This document shows positions 11,319 through 21,249 of a DNA stretch of 64,000 bases, piece after piece. A program made the translations under genes and the position numbers. Source of the stretch: Euglena gracilis (lineage: Eukaryota > Euglenida > Euglenophyceae > Euglenales); NCBI GenBank assembly GCA_039621445.1, contig CP154956.1:84812474-84876473 (forward strand), written 5' to 3'. Every line of letters starts with the position of its first letter. Within the stretch, counting starts at the first letter, position 1. The notes below the pieces were generated by a model, which was not told the DNA's origin, did no database searches, and saw only the letters and a list, made by a program, of their open reading frames with translations.

Positions 11319-11489
11319 GAAGGGGTGGGGGCGCGCTTATAAAGAGCTCAGCACTATTCAAAACCTGGTCTTATATGGGGGGGCCGGTCCCGGCCAAAGG
11401 GCCGGCCTTCGGCCGGCCAGGGGGGGGGGTCTTATATGGGGGGGTCTTATATGGGGGGGGTCTTATATGGGGGGGGCATGGTGTATTCC

Positions 11490-11735
11490 CCCTTCTGATT
11501 TTTGACGCTGTCCTTAGGCTGGGGCACAGTTTGGCTGAAAACATCCCCAAAAAGCACTGTGTCCGCAGTTTCTGTGTTCTGGGGTTCAACTCCCACCTTC
11601 AACCCTGCCAACAACTCTGCGGGTGTTGGCAAAAGTCCCGAGGCAGCCTCAACGATGTTCACGACTTGTGCGGGCAACATGGAGCTGTGAAGACAAAGAC
11701 AAATGTACCCTGAGTGACACTAATGTTCCTCATTA
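11490..11735 (-). other. Possible short coding remnant, not recognised
   Basis: The minus frame 11,447-11,680 (with LPTPAELLAGLKVGVEPQ) and the plus frame 11,502-11,690 both look less repetitive than their surroundings. Neither carries a known motif, so no function is assigned. Confidence 0.2.
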
Positions 11736-11920
11736 GGATACACCGACTTTGTCCTGAGTCGGAGGGGGGGCAGTACACGGACTTATAGCAAGACCCCCCT
11801 ACACGGACTTTGTCCTGAGTCCGGTGGGGGGGGGCACGGACTTTGTCCTTCGGACAAAATCCGTGCCCCCCCCCCACCGGACTCTGGACAAAGTCCGTGT
11901 AGGGGGGGGGGTCTTTCCTG
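11735..11920. mobile_element. Element with ggactttgtcctgagtcc ends, copy 2
   Basis: The word cacggactttgtcctgagtc and its inverse alternate three times with C/G runs (11,741-11,770, 11,803-11,850, 11,875-11,905). It is the same family as 8,435-8,550. Confidence 0.55.
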
Positions 11921-11939
11921 ATATAGAATCATTTTTTTG

Positions 11940-12125
11940 GTGCCACATCTTTGGGGCGGGTTTGGGCCAGATGTGGTGGACAGATGTGCTGGCCAGTTCT
12001 GGGCCAGCACATCTGGCCAGTTTTGGGCCAGATGTGGTGGCCAGTTTTGGCCAGTTTTGGGCCAGATGTGCTGGCGAGTTTTGGGCCACATGTGGTGGCC
12101 AGTTTTGGGCCACAGGTGCCCTCAA
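11940..12125. repeat. Tandem gatgtggtggccagttttggg units
   Basis: About eight units built on gccagttttgggccagat/c with a period near 21-33 bp. Related word sets occur at 22,190-22,450 (gccacaggtgggcc) and 33,370-33,540 (catcttggggccagttt). Confidence 0.6.
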
Positions 12126-12128
12126 ACA

Positions 12129-12675
12129 GTTCAGCTACAAAGGGGATTTGCCCCCCAAAACGGCTTGGAAACACAAGGGATTTGCCCCCCAAAACGACTT
12201 GGAAACACAAGGGATTTTGTTATTTTCAGGCCCTCGGACAGTTAAGAAATAAAATGGATTAGCCCCCCAAAAAGGGTTGGCAAACAAAATAACAAAATAA
12301 CAACAAAATAACAAAAAGGGATTTTGTTATTTTTGGGCCCTCGGTCAGTTGAGGAACAAAGGGGGTTTGCCCCCCAAAACGGGTGGGCAACACAAGGGTT
12401 TTTGTTATTTTTGGGCCCTAAGATGGTAGCAAACAAAGGGGATTTGCCCCCCAAAACGGCTTGGAAACATGAGGGATTTGCCCCCCAAAACGACTTGGAA
12501 ACACAACGGATTTTTTTTGTTATTTTGAGGCCCTCGGACAGTTGAGCAACAAAACGCATTTGCCCCCCAAAACGGTTTGGAAACGCAAGGGATTTTGTTA
12601 TTTTGGGGCCCTCAACCAGTTAAGCAATAAAATGGATTAGCCCCCCAAAAAGGGTTGGCAACACAAGGGTTTTTG
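12129..12675. repeat. ~75 bp tandem array, left part
   Basis: The repeat unit combines gatttgccccccaaaac, ggcttggaaacacaaggg, attttgttatttt and ggccctcggacagttgag. It continues in the same orientation at 13,617-14,187 and recurs at 15,650-15,812. The matching peptide repeats in the frames are a consequence of the DNA repeat. Confidence 0.75.
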
Positions 12676-13616
12676 TTGAAACCGTGTCTGGGGGCTCCGG
12701 TTTCATGCCCGAACCGGCGCCTGGGACGCCGGTTCGGGCAGGAAATTTCTGTGCCGAACCGGCGTCCCAGACGCCGGTTCGGGCGTGAAACCGGCGTCTG
12801 GGGGACCCAAAATAAAAAGTGCCAAAAAGTGTCCAAAAGGGTTTGTAGACAGGCGGCAATCATATTTGAGCAGTTTTTGGGTGGTCTTGGGCCAAAAATT
12901 GGGGGTTTTTGAGGAACAATTTCCTTTTGGCCAATTTTGGAGAATTTCTGAAGTAGAATACCACGCAGCATGGCAGAAATCTAAGGCCATCTGCTGAAAG
13001 CCCTTGAGAAGAGCTTTCGATCGATGGGCAACATAGCAGCTGAAAAGTGCAATTTCAGATATGCAAATGGGGTCCGAAAAAATGCGGAAAAATGTGATCG
13101 CTGATTTTGAGAGCGCTTTGCAATCTGGCTGAGTTCTGTGGGTACCAAGCGAAAGGTGTTGGCGAGACCTTTCGTTTGATATGCAATATGCAACCTGAGC
13201 TGTGGGATTTGACAAATTAGGATGTCAAATTTTGGAACACACGATCGCTGAAAATAAGCGCTGCGTGCATTATGGCCGAATCCTGTGGCCATCTGTCGAA
13301 AGCCCTGGAGAAGAGCTTTCAATTGATGGGTAACATGGCTTCATAAGTGTGGAATCTGCCATTTTTGACCGGCGGCCCATTTGGGCCAAAGTCGCCCAAA
13401 ACAGCCCCAAACATGGGTGTTTTGGGCGAAATTGGCCGTGATTCCTTAGCCGCCGGTTCGGGCATGAAACCGGAGCCCCTAGCCACGGTTTCAAAAACTG
13501 TGTCCCAAACGCCGGTTCGGGCGTGAAACCTGTGCCTGGGACGCCGGTTCGGGCTCCGCCCGAACCGGCGTCCCAGGCACAGGTTTCACGCCCGAACCGG
13601 CGTTTGGGACACAGTT
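12676..13616. mobile_element. Hairpin-ended GC-palindrome element
   Basis: This ~940 bp block splits one tandem array into two parts with the same orientation, so it is an insertion. The left end is gaaaccgtgtctgggg plus cgaaccggcg palindromes; the right end is a 121-nt hairpin. The interior holds two copies (near 13,000 and 13,295) of gaaagccctggagaagagct followed by a gatgggtaacat-type word. The same module occurs in the element at 34,071-35,063. No transposase was recognised. Confidence 0.65.
13496..13616. repeat. 121-nt near-perfect hairpin
   Basis: Arms of 59 nt (13,496-13,554 and 13,558-13,616) are perfectly complementary as I read them, around the loop tcc. The arm starts aactgtgtcccaaacgccgg. 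It forms the right end of the element at 12,676-13,616. Confidence 0.85.
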
Positions 13617-14187
13617 CTCGATATAGTTTTTGGGCCCTCGGTAAGTTGAGCAACAAAGTGAGGGATTTTGTTATTTTGGGGCCCTAAGACGGTTGAGCAA
13701 CAAAACGCATTTGCCCCCCCAAAACGGCTTGGAAACACAATGGATTTTGTAATTTTGGGGCCCTCGAACAGTTAAGCAATACAATGAATTAGCCCCCCAA
13801 AAAGGGTTGGCAACACAAGGGATTTTGTTATTTTGCGGCCTTAAGACGGTCGAGCAACAAAGGGGATTTGCGCCACCAAAAAGGGTTGGCAACACAAAGG
13901 TTTTTGTTATTTTTGGGCCCTCGGTCAAATGAGCAACAAAGCGGATTTGCCTCCCCAAAACGGCTTGGAAACACAAGGGATTTGCCCCCCAAAACGACTT
14001 GGAAATACAAGGGATTTTGTTATTTTGGGGCTCTCGGACAGTTGAGCAACAAAGGGGGTTTGCCCCCCAAAACGGGTGGGTAACGCAAGGGATTTTGTTA
14101 TTCTTGGGGCACTCGAGCAGTTGAGCAACAAAGGGGATCTGCCCCCCAAAACGGTTGGATAACACAAGGGGTTTTGCTTATGCAGAA
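13617..14187. repeat. ~75 bp tandem array, right part
   Basis: Continuation of the 12,129-12,675 array with the same word order and orientation. Its last unit ends near gttggataacacaaggggtt. The next 400 bp to 14,600 is AT-rich with no visible gene. Confidence 0.75.
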
Positions 14188-14606
14188 ACAATTTCGCTGC
14201 CAATCTCCCTTCAAGGTCATGTTCATCGTTGGTGGAGGCTGTATTTTTTTGCCCATTTAAAGCCATTTTTCGTCAATCTTTGTCAATTTGCAAATTTTGG
14301 ACTTTTTTGAGTGACTAGTCACTGTGAAGAATTTTTGCCTGCAAATTATCAGAAAGACTAAAAATGGCTCAGTTGGTGTCCCATTTTCAACGAACTAGAA
14401 AAAAATTCCAAATGATGGACAAAAAAAGGCTCAATTGTGTGAAATGGTTTCAAGTGACTAAAAATTGCCCAAAGTAGCTCCTCTTGTGGAATTCAAAAGA
14501 TAATTCAAAATAAATTTCTGAAATTATGATTTGGCACCCAACATGAAGGATTTGCACACCAAATTTAGGCATCACGCACTGAAATTGAGCAATTTTCACC
14601 CCAAAA

Positions 14607-15164
14607 TACCGGGGGCCGACAATTACCGCGGGTGGGTAATTGCCGCAACAGGAATCAGAAAACATACAAAACGGCCATTCCCAACAACATGGAGCAGTTT
14701 AGCAGGGACATGCTCAGGTCCTGAATTATCATCGTTCCAATAAGTCAGTATGTAAGTCAGCACGTTGAAGTTCTGCACACCAGTTAAGATCTTGAAATCT
14801 TTTCTTCCGCTGGGCGTTGTTCTTTGTCCTGACTTGTTACTTGAGGTTGAAAGAAAACATGATACCAGTACTTGAAACTTGAACACCTCCAGGTTTCACT
14901 TGTCAGATATGTGATGTGTCAAAAAAACCGCTTCTTTACCAGGGCACATTGCGTGCCTGCGGACAGTGGGGAGCAAACGCCCTGAATAAAAAAAATAAGG
15001 AATGGTGATTGTTCCGCGATTTGGGTAACAGCGCGGGGTTTATTTACGCGGGGTTTATTAGCGCGCTTCGGCCGTGGAGCGCGCGGTAATACAGCGCGCC
15101 TAAAATGGCCGCGTTTAAGCTCGAGCGGGAATTACCCACCCGTGGTAATTGTCGGCCCCCGGTA
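14607..15164. mobile_element. Miniature inverted-repeat element with TA flanks, full copy
   Basis: It starts TACCGGGGGCCGACAATTAC and ends with the inverse, giving TIRs of about 38 bp; both ends are bounded by TA. The interior contains gcgcgg-rich blocks (ttacgcggggtttattagcg) and a ~330 bp AT-rich part. A copy without the left TIR is at 31,838-32,374 and a short derivative at 29,333-29,440. There is no transposase frame. A TA duplication would fit the Tc1/mariner-type group, but that is inference. Confidence 0.75.
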
Positions 15165-15169
15165 TACAT

Positions 15170-15595
15170 TTGCCACTCATGCCACCCAAAAATTCTGCAT
15201 TTTCCACCCGAAAATAGCAGTTTACACCCAAAATTAGGCATTTGCCAAACCAAATTTGCACATTGCCCCCCCAGATTAGGCATTTGCCTCTCAAAATAGG
15301 AACCCTTTCATTAATTAGGAACTTGGCACGCAAAATTAGGCATTGGTACACCAAATTGGGGATTACCACTCAAATTTTGGTGTTTTACAAAGTAACTTAG
15401 GCAGGGATTACCAGTCAAATTTCAGTACTTTTACATCCAAAATCAGGCATTTCCCACTCAAAATTAGGAATTTACACATGAAATCATTTGGTCCTCAAAA
15501 TTAGGAATTGGCACACTAAATTAGGAATTCGCCTCTAAAAATTCCGATGGCACACCAAATTAGGCATTTGCTACACAAAGTCACCTAAACAAAAT
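15170..15595. repeat. Degenerate attaggcattt tandem array
   Basis: About 16 units of 20-30 bp are built on caccaaattaggcatttgcc, with frequent g/a and t/c changes. No gene. Confidence 0.7.
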
Positions 15596-15649
15596 GATCT
15601 GGCTACCGTCACGCCGTCGACCAGCCGTCGGCCAGCCGTGTGGTCCCCC

Positions 15650-15935
15650 TCTTGGGATCCTTGAACAGTTGAGCAACAAAAGAGATTTGCCCCCCAAAAT
15701 GGGTGGGCAACACAAGGGATTTTGCTATTCTGGGGCACTCGGACAGTTGAGTAACAAAGGGGATTTGCCCCCCAAAACAGGTAGAAAACATTTTTTTTAT
15801 TTTTGGGGCCCGCGAACACTGGTGGTTATGGGGTGGGGGTCGACCGAGGGCGACCAACCTTGCAAAAATGGGGGCGGTCCGGTTGTGGGGTGGGGGTCGA
15901 CCATGGTCGCCCTCGGTCGACCCCCACAACGGTAT
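15650..15935. repeat. ~75 bp array fragment joined to gtcgacc element
   Basis: 15,650-15,812 is two to three units of the 12-14 kb array. 15,835-15,935 is a copy of the gtcgaccgagggcgacc element seen at 7,650. Confidence 0.6.
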
Positions 15936-15960
15936 TAACACCTTGGTCAAAATCGGACCA

Positions 15961-16312
15961 TCAAAGAGGGGTGATTACCATTACCCCCCCCCTAAACGAC
16001 CCCCCCCCCCTAAGTGGCCCTCCGGGTCCAGCCGTAGTCTGGCCGGAACATGGATGAAATTTTTTGTAAGTTAAAATGGTCATAAAACACCTCATTTTTT
16101 CGAAAAATTTTCCGAAAATATTCTTGACCTGATAGACAAAATGGTGTAGATCACGAATTTCACACTAAAATTCCCCCCAAAAATGGTGGGGGGGCTGATA
16201 TCAAGATTTTGTTTTCCGACCCCCCCCTAAGTGACCCCCCCCCTAAGTGGCCCTCCGGGGTCCTGGCCGGGACAAGAGGGGGGTCATTTAGGGGGGGGGG
16301 GTAATGGTATTT
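15961..16312. mobile_element. C/G-run element, word taaatgacc, copy 1
   Basis: It starts taccattaccccccccc then taaacgacc, and ends ggtcatttaggggggg then ggtaatggta. The subterminal word is doubled at each end (taaatgac, taagtggcc) next to gtccggccag-like palindromes. Relatives lie at 27,528-27,700 and 32,913-33,230, and half an end at 17,815-17,830. Confidence 0.65.
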
Positions 16313-16345
16313 GGGAGGGTATATTTGGGGAGGTTAACCAAATGC

Positions 16346-16690
16346 CCCCCCCATTATGTACCCCCTGGGGGGGAGGTACATAATGGGGGGGGGATGGTAG
16401 CTCACTGTCATAAGACTTTGTTCTAAAGAACTTCCCAAAAAAGTGCTCAAAAATCGACGTTTTTGGGACGTTTTCAAAAAGTGATATTTGGCAACTGTGC
16501 TTAAAATTGACCATTTATTGCGAACATCCAAAAAGTTGCCAAAAATGACCCCTTTTGGGCTGTTCGAGGGTCGGGTCTGGGAATGGGACCTGGGTACCCC
16601 CCCTCCATTGTGTACCTCCCCCCCCATTATGTACCCCCCCCCCAATTTCGGCCTCCCGGGGGGAGGTACATATGGGGGGGGATGGTAAAA
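16346..16690. mobile_element. C/G-run element, word attatgtacc
   Basis: attatgtaccccctggggg and its inverse gtacataatggggggg are doubled at both ends, closing with gggggggatggta. The interior (tgaccatttattgcgaacat) resembles the interior of the element at 55,142-55,492 in reverse, hinting at a shared core under different end words. Confidence 0.6.
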
Positions 16691-16833
16691 CATACCGAGG
16701 GAGGACGGTAGTTTATTTTTTGGTCCTTTTTCCATGCCGAATTTTTTTTGGATTTCAAAACTTTCAGGAGCTCATACCAACCCAAATTAAAATCCCCCAG
16801 ACCGGGATTGAAAAAAAATAGTAACCCCGGGGA

Positions 16834-17112
16834 GTACCGTGCCCCCCCCCCCAGTTAGTCATCCCCTTGGGAGGGGAATTTGGCCAAGGGTGACTAACTC
16901 GGGGGGGGGGGGTCAATTTATGCCCAAATTTTGCCCCCTGCCCCAATTCTTGGGGGTTTCAAGGTTGTTTTTGGGCATCCCAGGGCACTTTTCATGGATG
17001 GCAACCATCAAAAAAATTCCGATGGCCAAATTCGGTGTTTTTTTTAAAGAAAACTATTTCCCTTCGAAAAATTTTTTTTGCCTGGGGCCCAAGGGTGACT
17101 AATAGGGGGGGT
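16834..17112. mobile_element. C/G-run element, word agttagtcacc
   Basis: It begins taccgtgccccccccc then agttagtcatcccc. gtgactaactcggggggg follows at about 16,888 and gtgactaatagggggg at about 17,094. Confidence 0.55.
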
Positions 17113-17690
17113 ATTTTTTTCAGCTTTTAGGATGGGAGGACAGGGGGAGGGGAAGAATATCCGGAGCACATATTTTGTGGGTGGTATATTTAGCGCATAT
17201 TTCACTTTTGTTGGCCAACAAGTGCATGTTTTGCACATTTTACACATATTTAGTGCATATTCTGGGGTTTACAGGATTTTCCCGCAGCATGTTTACCCAT
17301 ATAGCATATTTTTGGGACCAATTGAGCGGTTCTATGCCATTTTCGGGCCTTTCCTTGCTTTTTTTGACCATTTTCCAACATTTTGGGTCATTTTAGGTTA
17401 TGTGTGTCTATCAGCAATTTTTTTTATGAATCAGTTCCTCAGCCACCCCCCGGAGGAGACACGGGGGGGGGGGGGTTGCGGGAGGAACGTGGCTGTTTTG
17501 CCGGGTCACATGTGACCAGTGTGACCTCACACACAACATCACATATGACCTATTTTTAGAACTATTGGGTCTAAAAATATATCCAATTATGAATTTATGA
17601 CACATTTTTTTGTGGTTTTGATTCTTAATTTGGGTGACAATTCCTAAATTGGGTACCATTTTTTGGCCCCTGCTAGGATGCGGAAACCCT
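17113..17690. other. No gene seen; AT-rich spacer
   Basis: AT-rich sequence with repeated ttttgcacatttt and gcatattt words. It includes tgtgaccagtgtgacctc at 17,513-17,530, a short direct repeat. Confidence 0.4.
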
Positions 17691-17699
17691 CCATGTGTG

Positions 17700-18180
17700 G
17701 GTCGGGGGGGGGGGGTCGCGGGGGGGTCGCGGGGGGGGGACGGAGGGAGACACCCCCGGTAAGTAGGGTGTTCAACCCCCCCAAGGGCCAGTTAAAGGTG
17801 GGGGGGGAGGGTCATTTAGGGTAATGGTATTTTTTTGGGCCCAACCCCCGGACCATTCACAGTTTTGAAAAAGGGCTATTTTTTTATAGCATTTGTCACA
17901 TTTTTCCCCCACGTTACGTGGGTTTCCCAGGACCCCCCCACACCTCTGTTTAACCCCCCTCCCCTGCTGCACCATCTCCTGCCCACAACTGCGGGAAGAT
18001 GAAGCCCTGGCCAGGCAAGTTGCCTTCAATCGTTTTCTTCGACCACGGAAATGAATGTGGACAAGTATTTTGTCTGCCGCCTGTATCCTGTGTGTGTGTG
18101 GGGTTTGAAAGTGGTCAGGCCATCCTTTCCCACAAGGGAGGTTCGGCGGAGATCAGGCAGTAGACTTTGGTCATTTTGAC
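17700..18180. other. No gene seen; C/G runs and a solo taaatgacc end
   Basis: 17,706-17,765 has gggtcgcgggggg units of the type also found at 23.3 and 50.6 kb. 17,805-17,830 holds gggtcatttagggtaatgg. The remainder to 18,180 shows no supported feature. Confidence 0.4.
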
Positions 18181-18182
18181 CC

Positions 18183-18545
18183 CCCCTCCCCCCCCCCCTA
18201 TGGTGAAGTTCACCGTTTGAAAGTTCACCGGGGGGTCCCGGACCCCCTCCCCCCCCCCTCTGCCTAACGCATCGGTGAACTTCACCGGTGAAGTTCACCA
18301 AGAGAGTACTTTTTTGGCCAAAAATGGCCAAAAATGGCATTTTGGGCAAGTTTTCGGAAATTTTGATAAAATTCCATGAAGCATCAACCTCAAAATGACC
18401 ATTTTGAGAGGAAAGGAGCAAAATTTTACCCATGAAAATTTCACCCCCAACCATCAAAACGGTGAAGTTCACCGGTGAACTTCACCGCCGAAAGTACCCC
18501 CACCCCCGGTGAATGTTCACCGGTGAACTTCACCGGGGGGGTCCA
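18183..18545. mobile_element. ggtgaacttcacc palindrome element, copy 1
   Basis: It is built from ggtgaagttcaccggtgaac palindromes at both ends with C/G runs, around a core with ccaaaaatggcatttt and ctcaaaatgaccattttgag. Copy 2 lies at 52,575-52,975 in the opposite orientation with the same core, so this is a genuine dispersed element. Confidence 0.7.
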
Positions 18546-18579
18546 CAGCCCCCCCACCCCTGCCTAACCTCCGGCAGCC

Positions 18580-19530
18580 ACCCCCCCCTGGTGGTCGGAC
18601 CCCCTCGGCACGGCAAAATGGGGACCCCCCCCCCTGGTCAGCCGACCCCCTCGGAACAGCATGCCGAATCATACCAATGAATTTTCGTTTGGGAAATTCC
18701 GGCTGTCCGCCACGGTGGACCCCCCCCTGGGGACTGACCCCCTCGGCACAGCAAAATGGGGACCCCCCCCCCTGGGTGGCCGAGGGTCCTTGTCAGACGT
18801 GTGTGTGTGCATACTTGTAGTTAGTGCGCCGCGGCGCTCATGCCGCGGCGCAAAATTTTTTTTCCGCGGTGGTCGCGGCGCACAGAAAGATTTTTGCCGC
18901 GGCTGTCGCGGCACAAGCAAAATTTATTGCCGCGGTGGTCGCGGCGCAAGGGGAAAAAACTTCCGCGGTGGTTGTGGCACAAAATTTTCTGCCCGGAACG
19001 TATTGGCAGCAACACAACACCCACCATTTTTTGGTGGAAACAATTAAATTGATAGATGGTGAACGCTGATATGTGAAACAAACAAGAACACTTGCACAAA
19101 AGTTCACTCCCTTCCGCCAAATAGCCTTCTCGGCCATGGTCGAGAAAGTATCAAAGAGGCCAGGCAAGGGACGGGGCCGAAAGGAAGTATATGTGGGACA
19201 CATTTAAAAAAAAGACAATTGCCGTGGTGGTCGCGGCACAAACTTCAAAAGTTTCCGCGGCGGTCGCGGCACACACATAAACCAGTGCCGCGGCATTCGC
19301 GGCGCACAGAAAATTTTTTGCCGCGGCGCTGCCGGTTACAAAAAAAATTTTTCCGCGGTGGTCGCGGCGCACAGAAACAATTTTTCCGGTCGCACTAACT
19401 GCAAGTATGTGTGTGTGTGTGTGCCGAATCATACCAATGAATTTTTGTTTGGGAAATTCCGGCTGTCCGCCACGGTGGACCCCCCCCTGGGGATTGACCC
19501 TCTCGGCACAGCAAAATGGGGACACTAGGT
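18580..19530. mobile_element. ccccctcggcacagcaaaatgg element interrupted by a TIR element
   Basis: About 110 bp of the same composite sequence (atgccgaatcataccaatga to cagcaaaatggggac) occurs as direct copies at 18,660-18,780 and 19,422-19,520. It flanks the TIR element at 18,811-19,410. Arms of this family also occur at 6,885-7,280 and 38,420-38,500. Confidence 0.6.
18811..19410. mobile_element. 600 bp TIR element filled with ccgcggtggtcgcgg units
   Basis: The inverted ends read catacttgtagttagtgcg (left) and catacttgcagttagtgcg (right, minus strand). Immediately inside both ends are arrays of ccgcggtggtcgcggcgcac separated by a/t-rich spacers, five units on the left and five to six on the right. 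The centre (about 19,000-19,215) is unique. Ala-rich frames through the arrays are artefacts of the GCC/GCG units. Confidence 0.7.
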
Positions 19531-20000
19531 GCCGAACTTGCAAGGTTTGTTTAGCGAACGCTTAAGAAAGGTCTTCTGTTTCGGATTCCCCTTTTCTTTT
19601 GACTTCTTTCTGTGATGCGCGTTTTGAAAGACTTCAGGTTTTTTGGGTGGTTTATTTGGGTTTTTTTTGCAAACAAACATGACAATGAAAGAGTCTTATG
19701 TTCAATTCCATAATTGACCCCCCATAAGGCAATGGTGTGGCAGTAACAACTTTTTCGTACCAGGGGTCTCGAAATGTAGAACGTACTAAACTCAAGAAAT
19801 TCTAAAGCCGAACCACTCTCTTGTCGATATTTCTCTGTTCGAGCTCACACAGTGTTCAAAAAAAAGGGTTCACGTCTTTGGTACAGATGACCGCGACTGG
19901 GAATGCGGCGGGATATTACTAATTGGACCTTGGGTTTGGTTACTTTGACCGTTGAGCTGCCAAAGGTACTCAACACCGCACATGTTTTCAGATCCTGAAC
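19530..20000. other. No gene seen
   Basis: Ordinary composition without repeats, perhaps 5' flank or intron of the coding region that follows. tctgtttcggattccccttt and a stretch with gctcacacagtgtt stand out only weakly. Confidence 0.3.
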
Positions 20001-20015
20001 TTTGTCTTCAGAGGA

Positions 20016-20138
20016 ATGGACAAGTTTGTGGTCAGGAAATCAGTGTCGTCGTCCGCGGTGGACAATTTGAAAGAGGCTGTGAGGGCTGCCCCACCGAAGA
20101 AGAAGCGAAAGATCTCGGGATCCCCGTGGGGCTCTTGA
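20016..20138 (+). pseudogene. N-terminal exon with basic nuclear-localisation-like motif
   Basis: After the acceptor tttgtcttcag the frame begins MDKFVVRKS and reaches APPKKKRKIS, a textbook monopartite basic cluster, before a stop at 20,136. An overlapping frame carries on with LGIPVGLLKAEDKATMAEFY to about 20,190, so a small indel near 20,110 probably separates two parts of one exon. Similar short basic N-termini occur in DNA-transposon proteins. The neighbouring exon supports a gene here; its identity is not known. Confidence 0.4.
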
Positions 20139-20355
20139 AGGCAGAAGATAAAGCCACAATGGCAGAGTTCTATGCCAACAACGGTGTGTGCTTCTCGCCT
20201 CCTCTCCATTTTACTCTCTGTATAGGCTGGGCACGTACAAAATTACGGTTTGGTGTCAAGTGTCCCCCCCCCCTGGTCCACCTTGTATGGGTGGGTTGAC
20301 AAGCATGCCCATGGAATGGAGGTCGGCCACATTGGCCGGCCCACCTGTTTGACCA

Positions 20356-20496
20356 CCCAAGAGGAAGAAAGAGGAAGAGTACGTGCTGCAGGCCATGGCG
20401 GACCTTGAAAAGGAAGGAGCCACTGTGGACAGTGAAGTTCTGGCAGTTCTTGCAACAGAAGCAGCGCAAGTACTCCGAGGGATCACGCAGGGTTGA
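20356..20496 (+). CDS. Probable exon, helical charged segment
   Basis: The frame reads KKEEEYVLQAMADLEKEGAT and then DSEVLAVLATEAAQVLRG before stopping. It has good amphipathic character and no low complexity. It may join the 20,016 exon, but the splice sites are not certain (candidate acceptor at 20,361, candidate donor at 20,492). No family was recognised. Confidence 0.4.
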   Translation, partial: PKRKKEEEYVLQAMADLEKEGATVDSEVLAVLATEAAQVLRGITQG

Positions 20497-20666
20497 CGTT
20501 TTTGATGTCTTTTTTAATTACGACGAAACAGGGGTAAACAGCAGAAAGAAACACATTTTTTATTGTCGAAAATGAAGGCATTCGCGAATGCGCGATTTAC
20601 TGTGGTGGGGTCCTAATTTTAGCTGTGGGACCCTAAGTAAGCAACTCTCCTGGATGTCCTCGATGC

Positions 20667-21248
20667 ATGAGCCCACTTGACACAGCCGGCCACCACCTCG
20701 TCTGCTGCCACCGTAACAACCTCGTTCGGCGGCACGGGGCAGTGCAAAGCTTCGTCTTGAATCTGGCACAACGAGCTGGCTTTCCTGCACGTCGAGAAGA
20801 AAAAGCTGAGGATGGAACACGACCGGGTGATGAGTTTATCACTCGATTCGACGCAAATGGTCCCGCAGCCACTGATGTCACAGTGAGGCACCCACTTGCA
20901 CCCTCCAGGTCACCTCCAGCTCAGGTGGACAATTGGCACAATCGACAGAAAGAAGACAAAATCGCCAAGTATGGGGAGCCTTGCAAGCGACGAGGTTGGA
21001 CATTTATCCCACTGGTGATGGACTGCTACGGTGGCATGAGTGAAGCAGGCCAAGGATTCGTCTCCACATGCATCCGCCACCAAACAAGCCAACATAACGG
21101 CTGGGAGAGGCGGGGTGTGGAGGCCAGTGCATGGCAGGGGCCTGGAATGGCTTTGATGCGCAAGCTGGCACGACAACTGGCATGGGGACAGTGTCCTGAG
21201 CAACTGCTTGATTGCAGTAGCGCTGGTACGCATTCCCCGTATTTCTGA
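20667..21248 (+). CDS. Restriction-like (PD-(D/E)XK-type) nuclease domain of a retroelement
   Basis: A frame of 193 residues. It contains HHLVCCHRNNLVRRHGAV (residues 9-26), then RPGDEF at 52-57, DVTVRHP at 70-76, a Lys-rich KEDKIAKY at 95-102 and WTFIPLVMDCYGG at 111-123. The order His/Cys cluster, RH, RPxD, DVTV, K..KY, 'PLVxxxyG' is that of the C-terminal nuclease-like domain found behind reverse transcriptases in several eukaryotic retroelements, and resembles the RPD...D...K..KY core of R2-type restriction-like endonucleases. No reverse transcriptase is visible nearby, so this is a fragment or a captured exon. The start codon shown is simply the first ATG; the domain may start upstream. 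Confidence 0.6.
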   Translation: MSPLDTAGHHLVCCHRNNLVRRHGAVQSFVLNLAQRAGFPARREEKAEDGTRPGDEFITRFDANGPAATDVTVRHPLAPSRSPPAQVDNWHNRQKEDKIAKYGEPCKRRGWTFIPLVMDCYGGMSEAGQGFVSTCIRHQTSQHNGWERRGVEASAWQGPGMALMRKLARQLAWGQCPEQLLDCSSAGTHSPYF

Positions 21249-21249
21249 G

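Larger units (their letters stand above)
9846..11482. mobile_element. Large C/G-run element, word catataagacc
   Basis: It starts taccatgctcccccc then atatgagacccc, and ends with three tandem copies of gtcttatatgggggg followed by ggggggcatggt. The ends are inverted and the outermost taccatg/catggt matches other elements in the window. It contains the module pairs at 10,240-11,010 and the GC array at 11,035-11,318. A small copy of one end lies at 49,897-49,945. Confidence 0.6.

Noticed and set aside
11015-11342. Overlapping Pro/Arg/Gly-rich frames on both strands
   Set aside because: They follow from the ggccgggccgcc minisatellite, not from coding sequence.
12242-14165. Repeated peptide frames suggesting a repeat protein
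   Set aside because: Frames exist in several registers, follow the ~75 bp DNA array and end at random stops.
12129-14187. Array looked at as a possible CRISPR
   Set aside because: Units are contiguous with no unique spacers of constant size, no cas genes are present, and the setting is eukaryotic.
18821-19120. Ala/Arg-rich frames around 18.8-19.2 kb
   Set aside because: They follow the ccgcggtggtcgcgg units and are open on both strands.
20094-20112. The PKKKRK motif as a sign of an engineered vector
   Set aside because: No other vector-like sequence is nearby; basic clusters of this form occur naturally in nuclear proteins.
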